In this document: positions 34,201-42,615 of the stretch, one piece after another
Layout of the letters: the number at the start of each line of letters is the position of its first letter
How positions within the stretch are numbered: position 1 is the first letter of the stretch
From: Ruminococcus sp.
Lineage (GTDB): Bacteria; Bacillota; Clostridia; Oscillospirales; Ruminococcaceae
Assembly: GCA_017519145.1 (NCBI GenBank)
Contig: JAFWTA010000030.1
Coordinates: forward strand, 1 to 64,000
Direction of reading: 5' to 3'
DNA length: 64,000 nt
Made by a program: the position numbers and the translations under genes
The notes under the pieces: model-generated
Database searches by the model: none
What the model was told of the DNA's origin: nothing
Seen by the model: the letters and a program-made list of their open reading frames with translations, nothing else

Positions 34201-34927
34201 AGCCGAGCAGGAGGAAGAAGCTGATGATGCTGCACCCGATGAAGCAATGATAGAAAGAATGAAAGAAATCATTTCATTTTATTATGACCGTACTTTGGCG
34301 GAAACACCTGCAAAGCTCAGCGTAACACAGATAACCAAAAAGCTGAAAGATAGTGAAGAACCATTTGACATGAAGCTCAAACGTCCGAGATTCCGCTCTG
34401 AGAGCTCAAAGCTTACAGGCGCGGAAAGAGGTACTGCGATCCACACATTCTTCCAGTATTGCGATTTTGAAAGTGCAATAAAAGATGTCGGAGCCGAGAT
34501 AGAAAGCGTAATGGAGAAGGGCTATATCAGCAAGGCGGAGGCGGAGTCCATCGACAAGGAGAATGTCAGTGCATTTTTCTGCGGAGAACTTTACAAAAGG
34601 ATATGCAGTTCAAAAGAATATGTCCGTGAAAAGAAATTCATGGTGGCGGTATCAGAGCTTGACATAGATGACGAAGCGCTGGATAAGCTTAAAAGATCAG
34701 ATGGAATGATAAAGGGAATAATCGATCTGATGTTTGAAGAAGAAGACGGTATCGTTATAGTTGATTATAAATCGGACAGGGGAGTGTCACTTGAAAAGCT
34801 CAAAGAGCGGTATTCTATGCAGCTCAAGCTATATAAATCGGCTATCGAGCTTACTACAGGCAAAAAAGTCAAAGAAGCCTATTTGTATTCGTTTGAAAAA
34901 AGAGAGCATATTGCTGTTGAAATATAA
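31292..34927 (+). CDS. addA: ATP-dependent helicase/nuclease subunit AddA
   Basis: 1211 residues, UvrD/Rep superfamily helicase plus nuclease. It opens MGWTEQQQKAIDA (Q motif), then Walker A AAAGSGKT (K28), VVTFTNDAASELKKRL (motif Ia), IIMIDEYQDSN (motif II), VGDVKQSIYRFRLANP (motif III), SVMTLHRSKGLEFPFVF (motif V), LLYVGLTRAQQKL (motif VI), and a C-terminal PD-(D/E)xK nuclease GIIDLMF...VIVDYKSDR (about 1141-1163). I chose ATG 31292 (GAGGAG upstream); an in-frame start 120 bases earlier lies inside addB. Confidence 0.96.
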   Translation: MGWTEQQQKAIDARDTSLIVSAAAGSGKTAVLTERLVQLLADSESGVRADRMVVVTFTNDAASELKKRLDSKLRAMINESPDNRHLLKQQILLQSARISTINSFCFELIRDNIGENGITSGFSVLDDTDNKVLRARAMEELINYYCENEYDKIAFMYDRFCIKDEKRLVEVLERADSFLSSVALRDKWLETAVSMYSVEFESSEYYRCFFESITKELEKAVKAADDNIGMIRKIFPDMSAAAAEKSYAQAEEDYDRISALADIFKSRRFPAAEEAEQAQAFSVLVRVGKTPHDKALREIFKKKRDLVKKTAEKVISSISSVESDYRECGEVTRVLAEMLKKYEELVWEKKCEKNALSFDDGERLALEILAAQDENGMIIQSATAERIADYYDIIMIDEYQDSNNKQDLIFKLISKNYRHSETGEPLYGDNVFLVGDVKQSIYRFRLANPRNFISTLRKSEHYSTENKSKNQSIVLNKNFRSSPQVIDFVNFVFSQIMSEKCGDIRYTEDEMLYFGAEQYTDENAESRKACISFINDDAPEDDEQIEKVNREAVYTASKISQMLESGVTVTDKDGSERPCGPSDFCILVRNNVHINMYADELNRIGVPAKGSEESGYLKSREIAVLIDLLRIISNPLQDISMAAVMTSPMYMFSVSDIAVIKSYDRKKALFPIIRGIADGEYPECDDMFLRERCAEFLESLDGFRLDSVTMTIGELIGEIYDTTDFISVMQLYNDGDKKRANLRALIQYAQNYENTAAYDGSGGLNGFLRHLDRVMENGDYAQGKVSASAGDYVSVMTLHRSKGLEFPFVFIAETSVKFKFDSKPVMCSSDGRIGYVLYDPALLRKYKTFQQVMLAGEEECDTRSEEMRLLYVGLTRAQQKLFINLKCGEKALKRVRTLMDGVILQNGDISEAVSEAKSFSDWMWLSVFRSPCFDAIAEQIGMETGVMTPYVQRADDIFEYETVNDISLDLAEQEEEADDAAPDEAMIERMKEIISFYYDRTLAETPAKLSVTQITKKLKDSEEPFDMKLKRPRFRSESSKLTGAERGTAIHTFFQYCDFESAIKDVGAEIESVMEKGYISKAEAESIDKENVSAFFCGELYKRICSSKEYVREKKFMVAVSELDIDDEALDKLKRSDGMIKGIIDLMFEEEDGIVIVDYKSDRGVSLEKLKERYSMQLKLYKSAIELTTGKKVKEAYLYSFEKREHIAVEI

Positions 34928-34932
34928 ATACA

Positions 34933-34964
34933 AAAGCTCTCGTGTGTTATACGGGAGCTTTTTC
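34933..34964 (+). terminator. terminator of addBA
   Basis: AAAGCTCTCGT pairs with ACGGGAGCTTT (one G-T) and ends in a T run. Confidence 0.82.
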
Positions 34965-35059
34965 AACAGATGTTTCAACGCTGTAATTTGATAAATCGCA
35001 ATAAGAAACCGGCTTGCATTTGTGCAAATCGTAGAAATAATCTGAGTTCGCAAATTTTG

Positions 35060-35088
35060 TTGACAATAAATGAAATTTGTATTATAAT
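35060..35088 (+). promoter_or_regulatory. consensus promoter of wall-peptidase cluster
   Basis: TTGACA (35060-35065), a 17-base spacer, then TATAAT (35083-35088); a full match at both boxes. Confidence 0.85.
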
Positions 35089-35123
35089 AAAATATACAGA
35101 GATATAAAATTTTGAGGTGTAGA

Positions 35124-36197
35124 ATGAACAAAAGAAGGAAACAAAAGCGCAATGCTAACTTGTTTAAGGCAGGCACAGCGGTTTTCCTTTTAGTTCTTAT
35201 ATTTATCGGCGCTTTCACAGCGAGGTATCTGAACAGACGCAGCAAGCGTACAGCTTCTGTGACATCTGTTATTTCAGATAAAGCTGCAGAAACAACAGGC
35301 GAAGTGCCTGCATATGCCGAAACCACTACAGAACAATCAGAGGAAACGGCGGTGCCTTTTGTTGTATTTCCTGAAAAGACGGACAAGTCTCAGAAATTCA
35401 AAAAGGAATACGATGCCGTAAATGCTATTCTGATAAATGTGGATGATAATGAGGTAGTCGCTTACAGGGATGAGCATATACAGCTTTATCCTGCGTCACT
35501 GACAAAGATAATGACGCTTATTGTCGCTGCCGAAAACATAGATGACCTTTCAGCTACCGTTAAGATAACGTATGAAATGGTAGCTCCATATATAACTCTG
35601 GATGCTTCAAGAGCAGGCTTTGAACCTGATGAGACTCCTACACTAAAGGATGTTCTTTATGGCATGATCCTGTGCTCTGGAGCAGACGCTTCTCTGGCAG
35701 CTGCTGAATATGTAGCAGGCTCAGAGGAAGAATTCGTGAAGCTTATGAACGCAAAATGTGAAGAGATCGGACTAAAGCATACACACTTCACCAACGTCAC
35801 AGGACTTCATGACAAGAACAATTACAGTACAGCAGAAGATATAGCTGTTCTTCTGGAATATGCTGTTCAGAACAAGATCTGCCGTGAAATACTCTCGGCG
35901 GTTGAATACAAGGTGCCTCCTACAGAACAAAATCCTGAGGGACTTACATTCAACAGTACCCTGTTCAGCAGAATGTACGGTAATGAAATGCCGGGAGTTA
36001 AGATCCTTGGCGGTAAAACAGGATTTACAGATGAATCAGGAAACTGCATGGCGACGTTTGCGGAAGTGAACGGTAAGACATACATACTTGTGCTGTGCGG
36101 CGGAACTACTAACTGGAACAATGTATATAACACGCTGAGTGCGTACAGTGAATACTGTGCAGGCGGAAAAGCTTATGTCCCGCCTGATGAAAGATAA
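35124..36197 (+). CDS. serine-type D-Ala-D-Ala carboxypeptidase
   Basis: 357 residues: N-terminal membrane anchor (about 14-34), a Thr/Glu-rich linker, and a peptidase S11 domain. The nucleophile motif S125-L-T-K128 and K298-T-G300 are intact. The second motif reads S185-G-A187 where SxN is expected, a variation whose effect is unclear. It should trim the terminal D-Ala of stem peptides outside the membrane. I chose ATG 35124 behind GAGGTGT; an in-frame TTG 12 bases earlier is less likely. It is the first of three peptidase-related genes in a row and has no C-terminal membrane anchor. Confidence 0.88.
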   Translation: MNKRRKQKRNANLFKAGTAVFLLVLIFIGAFTARYLNRRSKRTASVTSVISDKAAETTGEVPAYAETTTEQSEETAVPFVVFPEKTDKSQKFKKEYDAVNAILINVDDNEVVAYRDEHIQLYPASLTKIMTLIVAAENIDDLSATVKITYEMVAPYITLDASRAGFEPDETPTLKDVLYGMILCSGADASLAAAEYVAGSEEEFVKLMNAKCEEIGLKHTHFTNVTGLHDKNNYSTAEDIAVLLEYAVQNKICREILSAVEYKVPPTEQNPEGLTFNSTLFSRMYGNEMPGVKILGGKTGFTDESGNCMATFAEVNGKTYILVLCGGTTNWNNVYNTLSAYSEYCAGGKAYVPPDER

Positions 36198-36244
36198 AAA
36201 CAAAGATATATATATGTAGAACAAAATATCGGAGGATATGTATA

Positions 36245-37216
36245 ATGAAAGAGAGAAAGAAAAACAAGCTCAAGGTGAGCCGTGTTTTGCTTGCTATGGG
36301 CATTATTGTCGGCACTCTTTTCAGTGCTGATGCTCTGAGGAGAGGACTTGCCTCTCAGCAGCCCTATAATCTCACTATAAAGGGCGATTTTCGCAATGAG
36401 GAAACTCGTACTGAGGCTTCAACAGGAAGCACTCTCGGGTATAGCACCACAGACCAGGGAACAACCGCTTTTGAAGGTGTGAAATATCTCGGCTATTCGG
36501 AATGCGAACTTTATAAAAAAGATGTTTCTGACGGAATTCTTTCTGTTTTTAATGATAAATCTCCTGCCAAGGCTTCTCATCAGGGGACCATGGTGGATCT
36601 TGCAGATGAGAAGAACGAGTTTTATAGTCTTGTAGACGAAGAAGTTGAGCTCAATGAAGATGCAGCTGAAGCTCTTAACCGTATGATGGAGGATTATGCA
36701 AACGAGACTGGTCTTGCTGACTTCATTGTATACGGTACTACCGATACATACACAGGTGAAGACTCATTCTGTCCTAAAGCTTTCGCTGAATCAAAGGCAG
36801 GTTACTGTGTTGACCTTGCTCTTAATGCATATGGTTCGGTTATATCCTATGACGGATATGATACGGAAGGCTGGGTTGGCGAGAACTGCTGGAAATACGG
36901 CTTTATCGTCAGGTATCCCGAAGGCAAGAAAGAAAAAACAGGCTCAGAGTATTGTCCGTGGCACCTCAGATACGTTGGTGAAATTCACGCGGCAATAAGC
37001 ACACAGAAGAAAATGTGCCTTGAGGAGTATATTGAGTTCCTTGAGCAATATACATTTGATGATCCGTACACTTTCTCTTTCAACGGAGAATCGTATCAGA
37101 TCTATTCTGTAACCGGAAACGAGGATAAGCTTACTACGAGAGTGCCTGTATCCGGAAATTATGAGCTTACCGGAGATAATAAGGATTCGTTTATAATAAC
37201 CGCACATAAGGTATGA
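36245..37216 (+). CDS. VanY-like (peptidase M15) protein lacking catalytic residues
   Basis: 323 residues: N-terminal membrane segment (about 12-30), a linker with many Thr/Ser, and a C-terminal M15B (VanY/LdcB) domain (about 130-300). Family sequence is clear in WKYGFIVRYPEGKKEKTG and PWHLRYVG. The metal site is damaged: the H of S-E-H-Q-T-G-x-A-x-D is S183 (AESKAGYCVD190), and the catalytic Glu of EPWH is C237 (C237-P-W-H240). The SGYRS substrate block reads YGTTDT. It is unlikely to be an active zinc carboxypeptidase, but the frame is intact. GGAGG upstream of ATG; 47 bases after the preceding gene. Confidence 0.75.
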   Translation: MKERKKNKLKVSRVLLAMGIIVGTLFSADALRRGLASQQPYNLTIKGDFRNEETRTEASTGSTLGYSTTDQGTTAFEGVKYLGYSECELYKKDVSDGILSVFNDKSPAKASHQGTMVDLADEKNEFYSLVDEEVELNEDAAEALNRMMEDYANETGLADFIVYGTTDTYTGEDSFCPKAFAESKAGYCVDLALNAYGSVISYDGYDTEGWVGENCWKYGFIVRYPEGKKEKTGSEYCPWHLRYVGEIHAAISTQKKMCLEEYIEFLEQYTFDDPYTFSFNGESYQIYSVTGNEDKLTTRVPVSGNYELTGDNKDSFIITAHKV

Positions 37217-37222
37217 TGAGTG

Positions 37223-37246
37223 GGAGCAGCTTCGGCTGCTCCTTTT
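37223..37246 (+). terminator. terminator after VanY-like gene
   Basis: GGAGCAGC-TTCG-GCTGCTCC followed by TTTT. Confidence 0.88.
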
Positions 37247-37290
37247 CATTTATCATGAAACCGAAGCATATTATTCACTGAGGTGATTTT

Positions 37291-38424
37291 ATGCGTTATG
37301 TTTTTAAAACTATGATGATACTTGCTGTGTCAGCTGCGTTATCTGTTTTGCTGCTTGGAGCTGATAAAAAAGAAGATATTTCTGCATATTCTTATATAGT
37401 TATCGAAGCTGATACGGGGATGACGATCGAGGGAGTGAATGCAGATAAGAAGGCAAATATCAGCTACCTCAGCAAGCTTATGGCGATCCTTCTTATTGCT
37501 GAAGATATTGATCAGGGAGAATATACTGTTAATGATGTTTTGACTGCGTCTGACAGTGTAACCGGAACAAAGGGGGCCGTTATCTGGCTGAAAAGCGGAG
37601 ATACACTGTCTGTTGATGAGCTTCTGAAAAGTGTGATAATAGGTAATGCAAATGATGCGCTCACTGTGCTTGCAGAACATTCGTCGGGAAGCGTCGATGA
37701 TTTTGTGAAAGACATGAACGCCTGTGCTTTTGATCTCGGGCTCAGAGATACTGTATTTGACAGTCCGTACGGATACAGCGGTGATAATACTTATTCAACC
37801 GCTCACGATTTAGCGGTGATCTGCTCCGAACTTTTAAAGCATCGTTTTTTGCAGGGATATTTTTCTATATGGAGAGATTTTGTCAAAAACGGTCAGGTAG
37901 AGCTTGTCAGCGAGAATACGCTTGCAAGAAATTACAGCTTTCATGCAGGATTTAAAGCTTGCCATTCTGATGAAGCAGGCTATTGCATTGCTGAAGGGGG
38001 ACGAAATGATAATGGTACGATGTTTATTGCTGTCATTTTAGGAGCAGATAGCGCTGAAGCTACATTCAGCAGCTCAAAAGCACTTTTGAAAAAGTCATTT
38101 CGCGATTATAAAGTTGCTGATACTATGTTTCCGGACGAAATGTTAAAGCCTGTTCTTGTTCGATGCGGCACTGAGACAGCTGTGAAAATAGGGATAAGAG
38201 AGCAGGGGAAAGCAGTTGTCCCGCGTGAAAACTCTGAGCTGAGGTCTAAGATCGTTATCCCCGAATATTTGTCTGCGCCCGTAAGAGCCGAACAGCCTGT
38301 AGGTACAGTCGCTTTCTATAATGGTGATGACCTTGTTTTTGAGACTGATATTATAACAAAATCTGCTGTGCATAAGCTTGAATTTACCTATGTCTTAGAG
38401 AAACTGTTGTACAAACTGATGTAA
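37291..38424 (+). CDS. D-Ala-D-Ala carboxypeptidase-like protein lacking catalytic motifs
   Basis: 377 residues: signal/anchor (about 5-23), S11-type domain, and a C-terminal beta domain that ends without a membrane helix. The fold is visible in YIVIEADTGMTIEG, FVKDMNACAFDLGLRDTVFDSPYGY, STAHDLAVI and AGYCIAEGGR. The SxxK position reads Y59-L-S-K62 (Ser sits one residue too early, S58), SxN reads N119-A-N121, and KTG reads K222-A-C224. It should be inactive as a penicillin-binding carboxypeptidase. A terminator lies before it, so it may have a weak promoter of its own; I see none of note in the 74-base gap. Confidence 0.8.
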   Translation: MRYVFKTMMILAVSAALSVLLLGADKKEDISAYSYIVIEADTGMTIEGVNADKKANISYLSKLMAILLIAEDIDQGEYTVNDVLTASDSVTGTKGAVIWLKSGDTLSVDELLKSVIIGNANDALTVLAEHSSGSVDDFVKDMNACAFDLGLRDTVFDSPYGYSGDNTYSTAHDLAVICSELLKHRFLQGYFSIWRDFVKNGQVELVSENTLARNYSFHAGFKACHSDEAGYCIAEGGRNDNGTMFIAVILGADSAEATFSSSKALLKKSFRDYKVADTMFPDEMLKPVLVRCGTETAVKIGIREQGKAVVPRENSELRSKIVIPEYLSAPVRAEQPVGTVAFYNGDDLVFETDIITKSAVHKLEFTYVLEKLLYKLM

Positions 38425-38481
38425 AAACGGTGTTGAAACAGTTACAAATGTACAAATGTTGAAAATGTTATGTAAAGGGAC

Positions 38482-38510
38482 TTGAAAAAAAACTGAAAAT
38501 ATAGTATCAT
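38482..38510 (+). promoter_or_regulatory. promoter of pgi
   Basis: TTGAAA (38482-38487), a 17-base spacer, then TATCAT (38505-38510). Confidence 0.6.
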
Positions 38511-38565
38511 AAAGATGGTAAATTATATTTGTATGGCTTTCCATACATATTGGAGGTAAATTTTA

Positions 38566-39900
38566 ATGTCTTTGAAACTCAACACCAAATACTTGAAGGA
38601 TTTCGTCAATGCTGACGAAATGGCCGGCATCAAGGCTCAGGTCGAGGCGGCTGCACAGTCCCTTCACAGCAAGACAGGTCTCGGTAATGACTTTTTAGGC
38701 TGGGTAGAGCTTCCTACAGCATATGATAAGGAAGAATTTGCTCGTATCAAGGCTGCTGCCGAGAGGATCAAGGCTAATTCCGATATTCTTATCGTTATCG
38801 GTATCGGCGGTTCCTACCTTGGCGCAAGAGCTGCTATCGAGCTTCTCAAGTCGCCTCTTTATAATAATATGAAGAAGGACACACCTGATATCTACTATGT
38901 CGGAAACAGCATCAACCCTGCTTATCTCAATGAGATCATTGCTCTGTGTGATGGCAAGGACTTCTCTGTAAATGTTATCTCTAAGTCAGGTACAACTACA
39001 GAGCCCGCTCTTGCTTTCCGTATCTTCAAGAAGATGGTTGAGGATAAATATGGCAAGGAAGAAGCTAAGAACCGCATCTTCGCTACAACTGACAAGGCAA
39101 GAGGAACTCTCAAGAATCTCTCGGATGCAGAGGGCTATGAGACATTCGTTATTCCGGATGATGTAGGAGGACGTTTCTCTGTTCTTACAGCTGTTGGTCT
39201 TCTTCCTATTGCAGTTGCAGGCTGTGATATCGATGCTCTTATGAAGGGCGCTGCTAAGGCACAGGCTGATTTCTGCGCTGATTTCGATAACAACGATTGC
39301 TATAAATATGCAGCTCTCAGAAATATCCTTTACAGAAAGGGGAAGTCTGTTGAGATGCTGGTTTCATATGATCCCAGCTTCGTAATGATGTCCGAGTGGT
39401 ACAAGCAGCTCTTCGGCGAAAGCGAAGGCAAGGACAACAAGGGAATTTTCCCGTCAGCTGCTGTTTTCTCAACTGACCTTCATTCAATGGGTCAGTATAT
39501 CCAGGATGGCGCAAGGATACTCTTTGAGACTGTTGTGGATATCAAGAAGCCCAAGACAGATCTCTTCCTTGAGCCCGATGCTGAGAACCTTGACGGACTT
39601 AACTTCCTCACAAACCAGAATATGTCTGTTGTTAACAGAAAGGCATTCGAGGGTACTGTACTTGCTCATACAGAGGGCGGAGTTCCCAATATCATTCTTG
39701 AACTTGATGATACGACCGAGGAAAATGTGGGCTATATGATCTACTTCTTCGAGAAGGCTTGTGCAATCTCAGGCTATGTTCTCGGTGTTAATCCTTTCAA
39801 CCAGCCAGGTGTTGAAAGCTATAAGTCAAATATGTTCGCTCTTCTCGGTAAGCCCGGTTATGAAGGCGCAAAGGCTGCTCTTGAAGCTAAGCTCGGCTGA
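38566..39900 (+). CDS. pgi: glucose-6-phosphate isomerase
   Basis: 444 residues, the short bacterial form. It interconverts glucose 6-phosphate and fructose 6-phosphate. [17 protein letters not shown] (about 77-93), [16 protein letters not shown], the [18 protein letters not shown] block and [23 protein letters not shown] (catalytic Lys) are all present. The codons look highly biased, as for an abundant enzyme. GGAGG precedes the ATG. Confidence 0.97.
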   Translation: MSLKLNTKYLKDFVNADEMAGIKAQVEAAAQSLHSKTGLGNDFLGWVELPTAYDKEEFARIKAAAERIKANSDILIVIGIGGSYLGARAAIELLKSPLYNNMKKDTPDIYYVGNSINPAYLNEIIALCDGKDFSVNVISKSGTTTEPALAFRIFKKMVEDKYGKEEAKNRIFATTDKARGTLKNLSDAEGYETFVIPDDVGGRFSVLTAVGLLPIAVAGCDIDALMKGAAKAQADFCADFDNNDCYKYAALRNILYRKGKSVEMLVSYDPSFVMMSEWYKQLFGESEGKDNKGIFPSAAVFSTDLHSMGQYIQDGARILFETVVDIKKPKTDLFLEPDAENLDGLNFLTNQNMSVVNRKAFEGTVLAHTEGGVPNIILELDDTTEENVGYMIYFFEKACAISGYVLGVNPFNQPGVESYKSNMFALLGKPGYEGAKAALEAKLG

Positions 39901-39970
39901 TCGGTCTGTTTAGCTCATAATACAAAATATAATACGTCATAAATGCCGTAAGGCACGGAAGGAGTAAATT

Positions 39971-40378
39971 ATGATTAAACTTATTACAGGTAAAAAAGGT
40001 ACAGGTAAGACAAAGATACTTATCGATCAGATCAACGATGCTGTAAGATCAACAAACGGCAACCTCGTTTGCATCGAAAAGGGCGATAATATCAGACGTT
40101 CTATCAGCTTCAGAGTTAGATGGTGCGATACAGAGAGCTTTGCTATCGAAGGTGCAGATGCTTTCTATGGTTTTGTTGCAGGTATGCTCGCAGGCAACTA
40201 CGATATAAAGGACGTTTTTGTTGACGGTATCCTCAAGATCGTTGGCCGTGACTACGATGTGCTCGGCAACCTCTTTGAGAAGCTCGACAAGCTCACAGGT
40301 GAAGAGGCAACTGTTGTATTCACAGTTTCTGCTGATGATTCTGAGCTTCCCGAGAGCGTTAAGCAGTTTATCAAGTAA
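39971..40378 (+). CDS. small P-loop protein of unknown function
   Basis: 135 residues. It opens MIKLITGKKGTGKTKILIDQ with a Walker A motif (about 7-14), and a hydrophobic strand ending in FVDGILK (about 83-90) may serve as Walker B. I see no helicase, kinase or transporter signature. Its small size suggests an ATP/GTP-binding accessory factor. GGAAGGAG precedes the ATG. It lies between pgi and the yceD-rpmF promoter. Confidence 0.72.
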   Translation: MIKLITGKKGTGKTKILIDQINDAVRSTNGNLVCIEKGDNIRRSISFRVRWCDTESFAIEGADAFYGFVAGMLAGNYDIKDVFVDGILKIVGRDYDVLGNLFEKLDKLTGEEATVVFTVSADDSELPESVKQFIK

Positions 40379-40414
40379 TTTAGTATTAAAACCGAAAAAA
40401 TTTACACCGAACTA

Positions 40415-40443
40415 TTGACATATCCTGTCATCTGGTGTATAAT
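40415..40443 (+). promoter_or_regulatory. consensus promoter of yceD-rpmF
   Basis: TTGACA (40415-40420), a 17-base spacer, then TATAAT (40438-40443), as expected for a ribosomal protein operon. Confidence 0.85.
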
Positions 40444-40473
40444 ATATCTTATGGTGCTCTGAAGGATTATAAT

Positions 40474-40935
40474 ATGAAGATCAATTTAAAACAGATATTT
40501 GATATCGTTGGAGAATCAAAGAAATTCGGCTATGAGATCGCTGCCGAAGAGCTTCAGGATGTGAAAGGCTTTACTTTCGGTACTCCTGTAAGTCTCGAGG
40601 GAAGGTTCTACAACCGTGCGGGAGTCGTTTATCTTGAATATTCCGCTATATTTGAAATACTCCACATCTGTGACAGATGCCTGAAGGAGTTTTCAAAGAA
40701 CTATGATCTCAGCTTTGAACATATTGTTGTTCCTTCCGTCAGCAATAGCGATAACGATGATTATATTGTCGCTGACGGTGAGAGCATTGAAGTTAATGAA
40801 ATTGCACTGACTGATATACTTCTCAGTCTGCCTACAAAGATTCTCTGCAAAGAAGACTGCAAGGGACTTTGTATGGTGTGCGGCTGTGATCTTAATGAAA
40901 CGCAGTGCGATCATCTTAATAATAATGAGCTGTGA
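40474..40935 (+). CDS. YceD/DUF177 family protein
   Basis: 153 residues. It has the DUF177 Cys pairs: CDRCLKEF (about 67-75) and CKGLCMVCGCDLNETQCDH near the C-terminus. The family is nearly always encoded just before rpmF and is tied to 23S rRNA accumulation. I chose ATG 40474 behind GAAGGA; an in-frame start 39 bases earlier would overlap the promoter's -10. rpmF follows 22 bases later. Confidence 0.9.
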   Translation: MKINLKQIFDIVGESKKFGYEIAAEELQDVKGFTFGTPVSLEGRFYNRAGVVYLEYSAIFEILHICDRCLKEFSKNYDLSFEHIVVPSVSNSDNDDYIVADGESIEVNEIALTDILLSLPTKILCKEDCKGLCMVCGCDLNETQCDHLNNNEL

Positions 40936-40957
40936 AGCTCTGTAAGGAGGTGCCAGA

Positions 40958-41143
40958 ATGGCTGTACCGAAGAGAAAAACTTCCAAGGCAAGACGCGACA
41001 AGAGACGTTCTGCAGTTTGGAAGCTTGAAGCACCCGCAATGTCCAAGTGTGATAACTGCGGCGCATATAAGGCTCCGCACAAGGTTTGCAAAAACTGCGG
41101 ATTCTATAAGGGCGTTGAGGTCCTTAAGATCGACGCTGAATAA
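40958..41143 (+). CDS. rpmF: 50S ribosomal protein L32
   Basis: 61 residues: [18 protein letters not shown], then a four-Cys zinc site ([18 protein letters not shown]), so this is the zinc-binding form. AAGGAGG precedes the ATG. Confidence 0.97.
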   Translation: MAVPKRKTSKARRDKRRSAVWKLEAPAMSKCDNCGAYKAPHKVCKNCGFYKGVEVLKIDAE

Positions 41144-41159
41144 TCGGCTTGATCCGATA

Positions 41160-41198
41160 AAAGAGAAGGAGAGGAGGAGAGATCCTTCTCTCCTTTTT
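41160..41198 (+). terminator. terminator of yceD-rpmF
   Basis: A purine-rich arm (AGAGAAGGAGAGG region) can pair with CCTTCTCTCCTT, followed by a T run. Confidence 0.72.
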
Positions 41199-41217
41199 AA
41201 GTATTTGGAGTAATTTT

Positions 41218-42519
41218 ATGGTTAAGATCAACAGCGTTATGCATGGCTCTCCGTCGGATAAATGCGGAGTCAAAAAAGACGATATACTCGTTAAAATAAA
41301 TGGTCATGGTATAAAAGATGTCCTTGACTATATGTATTATGCTGCCGATACCGAGGTTTCTCTTGAATTACTGCGTGAAAATGAAACAATAAATCTGGAT
41401 ATTCATAAGGACGAATACGACGATCTCGGACTTGAATTTGAGACATTCCTTATGGACAGTAAACAGTCATGCAGTAATAAGTGCGTTTTCTGTTTTATAG
41501 ATCAGATGCCGCCCGGTATGCGAGAAACACTTTATTTTAAAGATGACGATGCGCGTCTTTCGTTTTTACAGGGCAATTATGTTACCCTGACCAATCTTCA
41601 TCAGGAGGATATAGACAGAATAATTGAAATGAAGCTGAATATCAATGTTTCTGTCCATACTACAAATCCCGAACTCAGAGTCAAAATGATGCACAATCGT
41701 TTTGCAGGCGAAAAGCTGAAGTTTATATGGCAGCTTGCCGAGAGCGGTATCAAGCTTAATTGTCAGATAGTTTGCTGCCCCGGACTTAATGACGGTGATG
41801 AATTACGGAGATCTCTTACGGATCTTGGTACGCTTATGCCAAACATCACAAGTATGGCTGTGGTACCTGTAGGTCTGACTAAGTTCAGAAAGGGGCTTTA
41901 TCCTCTTGTTGGCTTTACTAAGGAAACAGCAGGCGAAACTATCGATATTATCGAAGAATTCCAACAGGTGTTCCTCGAAAAATTCGGTACAAGAACTGTT
42001 TTTCCGTCGGATGAGTTCTATCTTATCGCGGAACGCGAGCTTCCTCCCATGGAAGCCTATGAGGACTTTTCTCAGTATGAAAATGGTGTCGGAATGCTCA
42101 GATCGCTGATCGACGAATTCTACAAGGCTCTTGATATGGCTGAATGGGAAGGCGGAAAGCGCCATGTTTCCATTGCTACGGGCTATTCTCCGTTTTTAAC
42201 CATATGCAGTCTGGCAAAAAAGGCTGAAGAGAAGTTTCCTGACCTCAGATGTGATGTTTACCGTATCAGGAACGACTTCTTTGGCGAAACAATAACTGTT
42301 ACAGGTCTTATTACAGCTCAGGATCTTATCGCACAGCTGAAAGGCAAAGAGCTTGGCGATGAGCTTCTTATCTCTTCCGCAATGCTTAGACGAGACTCGG
42401 ATGTGTTCCTGGATGATCTTACAGTTTCTGATGTGGAGAAGGAACTTAATGTGAAGCTTACTTCCACTAACAGCGATGGATATGAGCTTCTTGACGCGAT
42501 AATGGGAATAACCTATTAA
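41218..42519 (+). CDS. DUF512 family radical SAM-like protein with PDZ domain
   Basis: 433 residues: an N-terminal PDZ-like domain (about 1-65; VMHGSPSDKCGVKKDDILVKINGHGI), an iron-sulfur motif CSNKCVFCF (about 85-95), a barrel region with HTTNPELRVKMMHNRFAGEKL, and the DUF512 C-terminal domain (about 220-425). It is conserved across Clostridia, typically beside der as here. Its reaction is unknown. RBS TTGGAG. Confidence 0.88.
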   Translation: MVKINSVMHGSPSDKCGVKKDDILVKINGHGIKDVLDYMYYAADTEVSLELLRENETINLDIHKDEYDDLGLEFETFLMDSKQSCSNKCVFCFIDQMPPGMRETLYFKDDDARLSFLQGNYVTLTNLHQEDIDRIIEMKLNINVSVHTTNPELRVKMMHNRFAGEKLKFIWQLAESGIKLNCQIVCCPGLNDGDELRRSLTDLGTLMPNITSMAVVPVGLTKFRKGLYPLVGFTKETAGETIDIIEEFQQVFLEKFGTRTVFPSDEFYLIAERELPPMEAYEDFSQYENGVGMLRSLIDEFYKALDMAEWEGGKRHVSIATGYSPFLTICSLAKKAEEKFPDLRCDVYRIRNDFFGETITVTGLITAQDLIAQLKGKELGDELLISSAMLRRDSDVFLDDLTVSDVEKELNVKLTSTNSDGYELLDAIMGITY

Positions 42520-42615
42520 AGATACAAAAGCGTATCCACTTAAAATACGATCACACGAAGCCAGAAAGCTTCTTGATATAATTGGTAAATCAAAATATAG
42601 AAAGGGGAATTGAAT

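Noticed and set aside
39905..39933. TATAAT-like box before the small P-loop gene as a promoter
   Set aside because: No acceptable -35 at 16-18 bases; could equally be AT-rich chance, and read-through from pgi is possible.
42520..42560. GATAC/GTATC repeat after the DUF512 gene
   Set aside because: Five pairs without a T run; probably chance.
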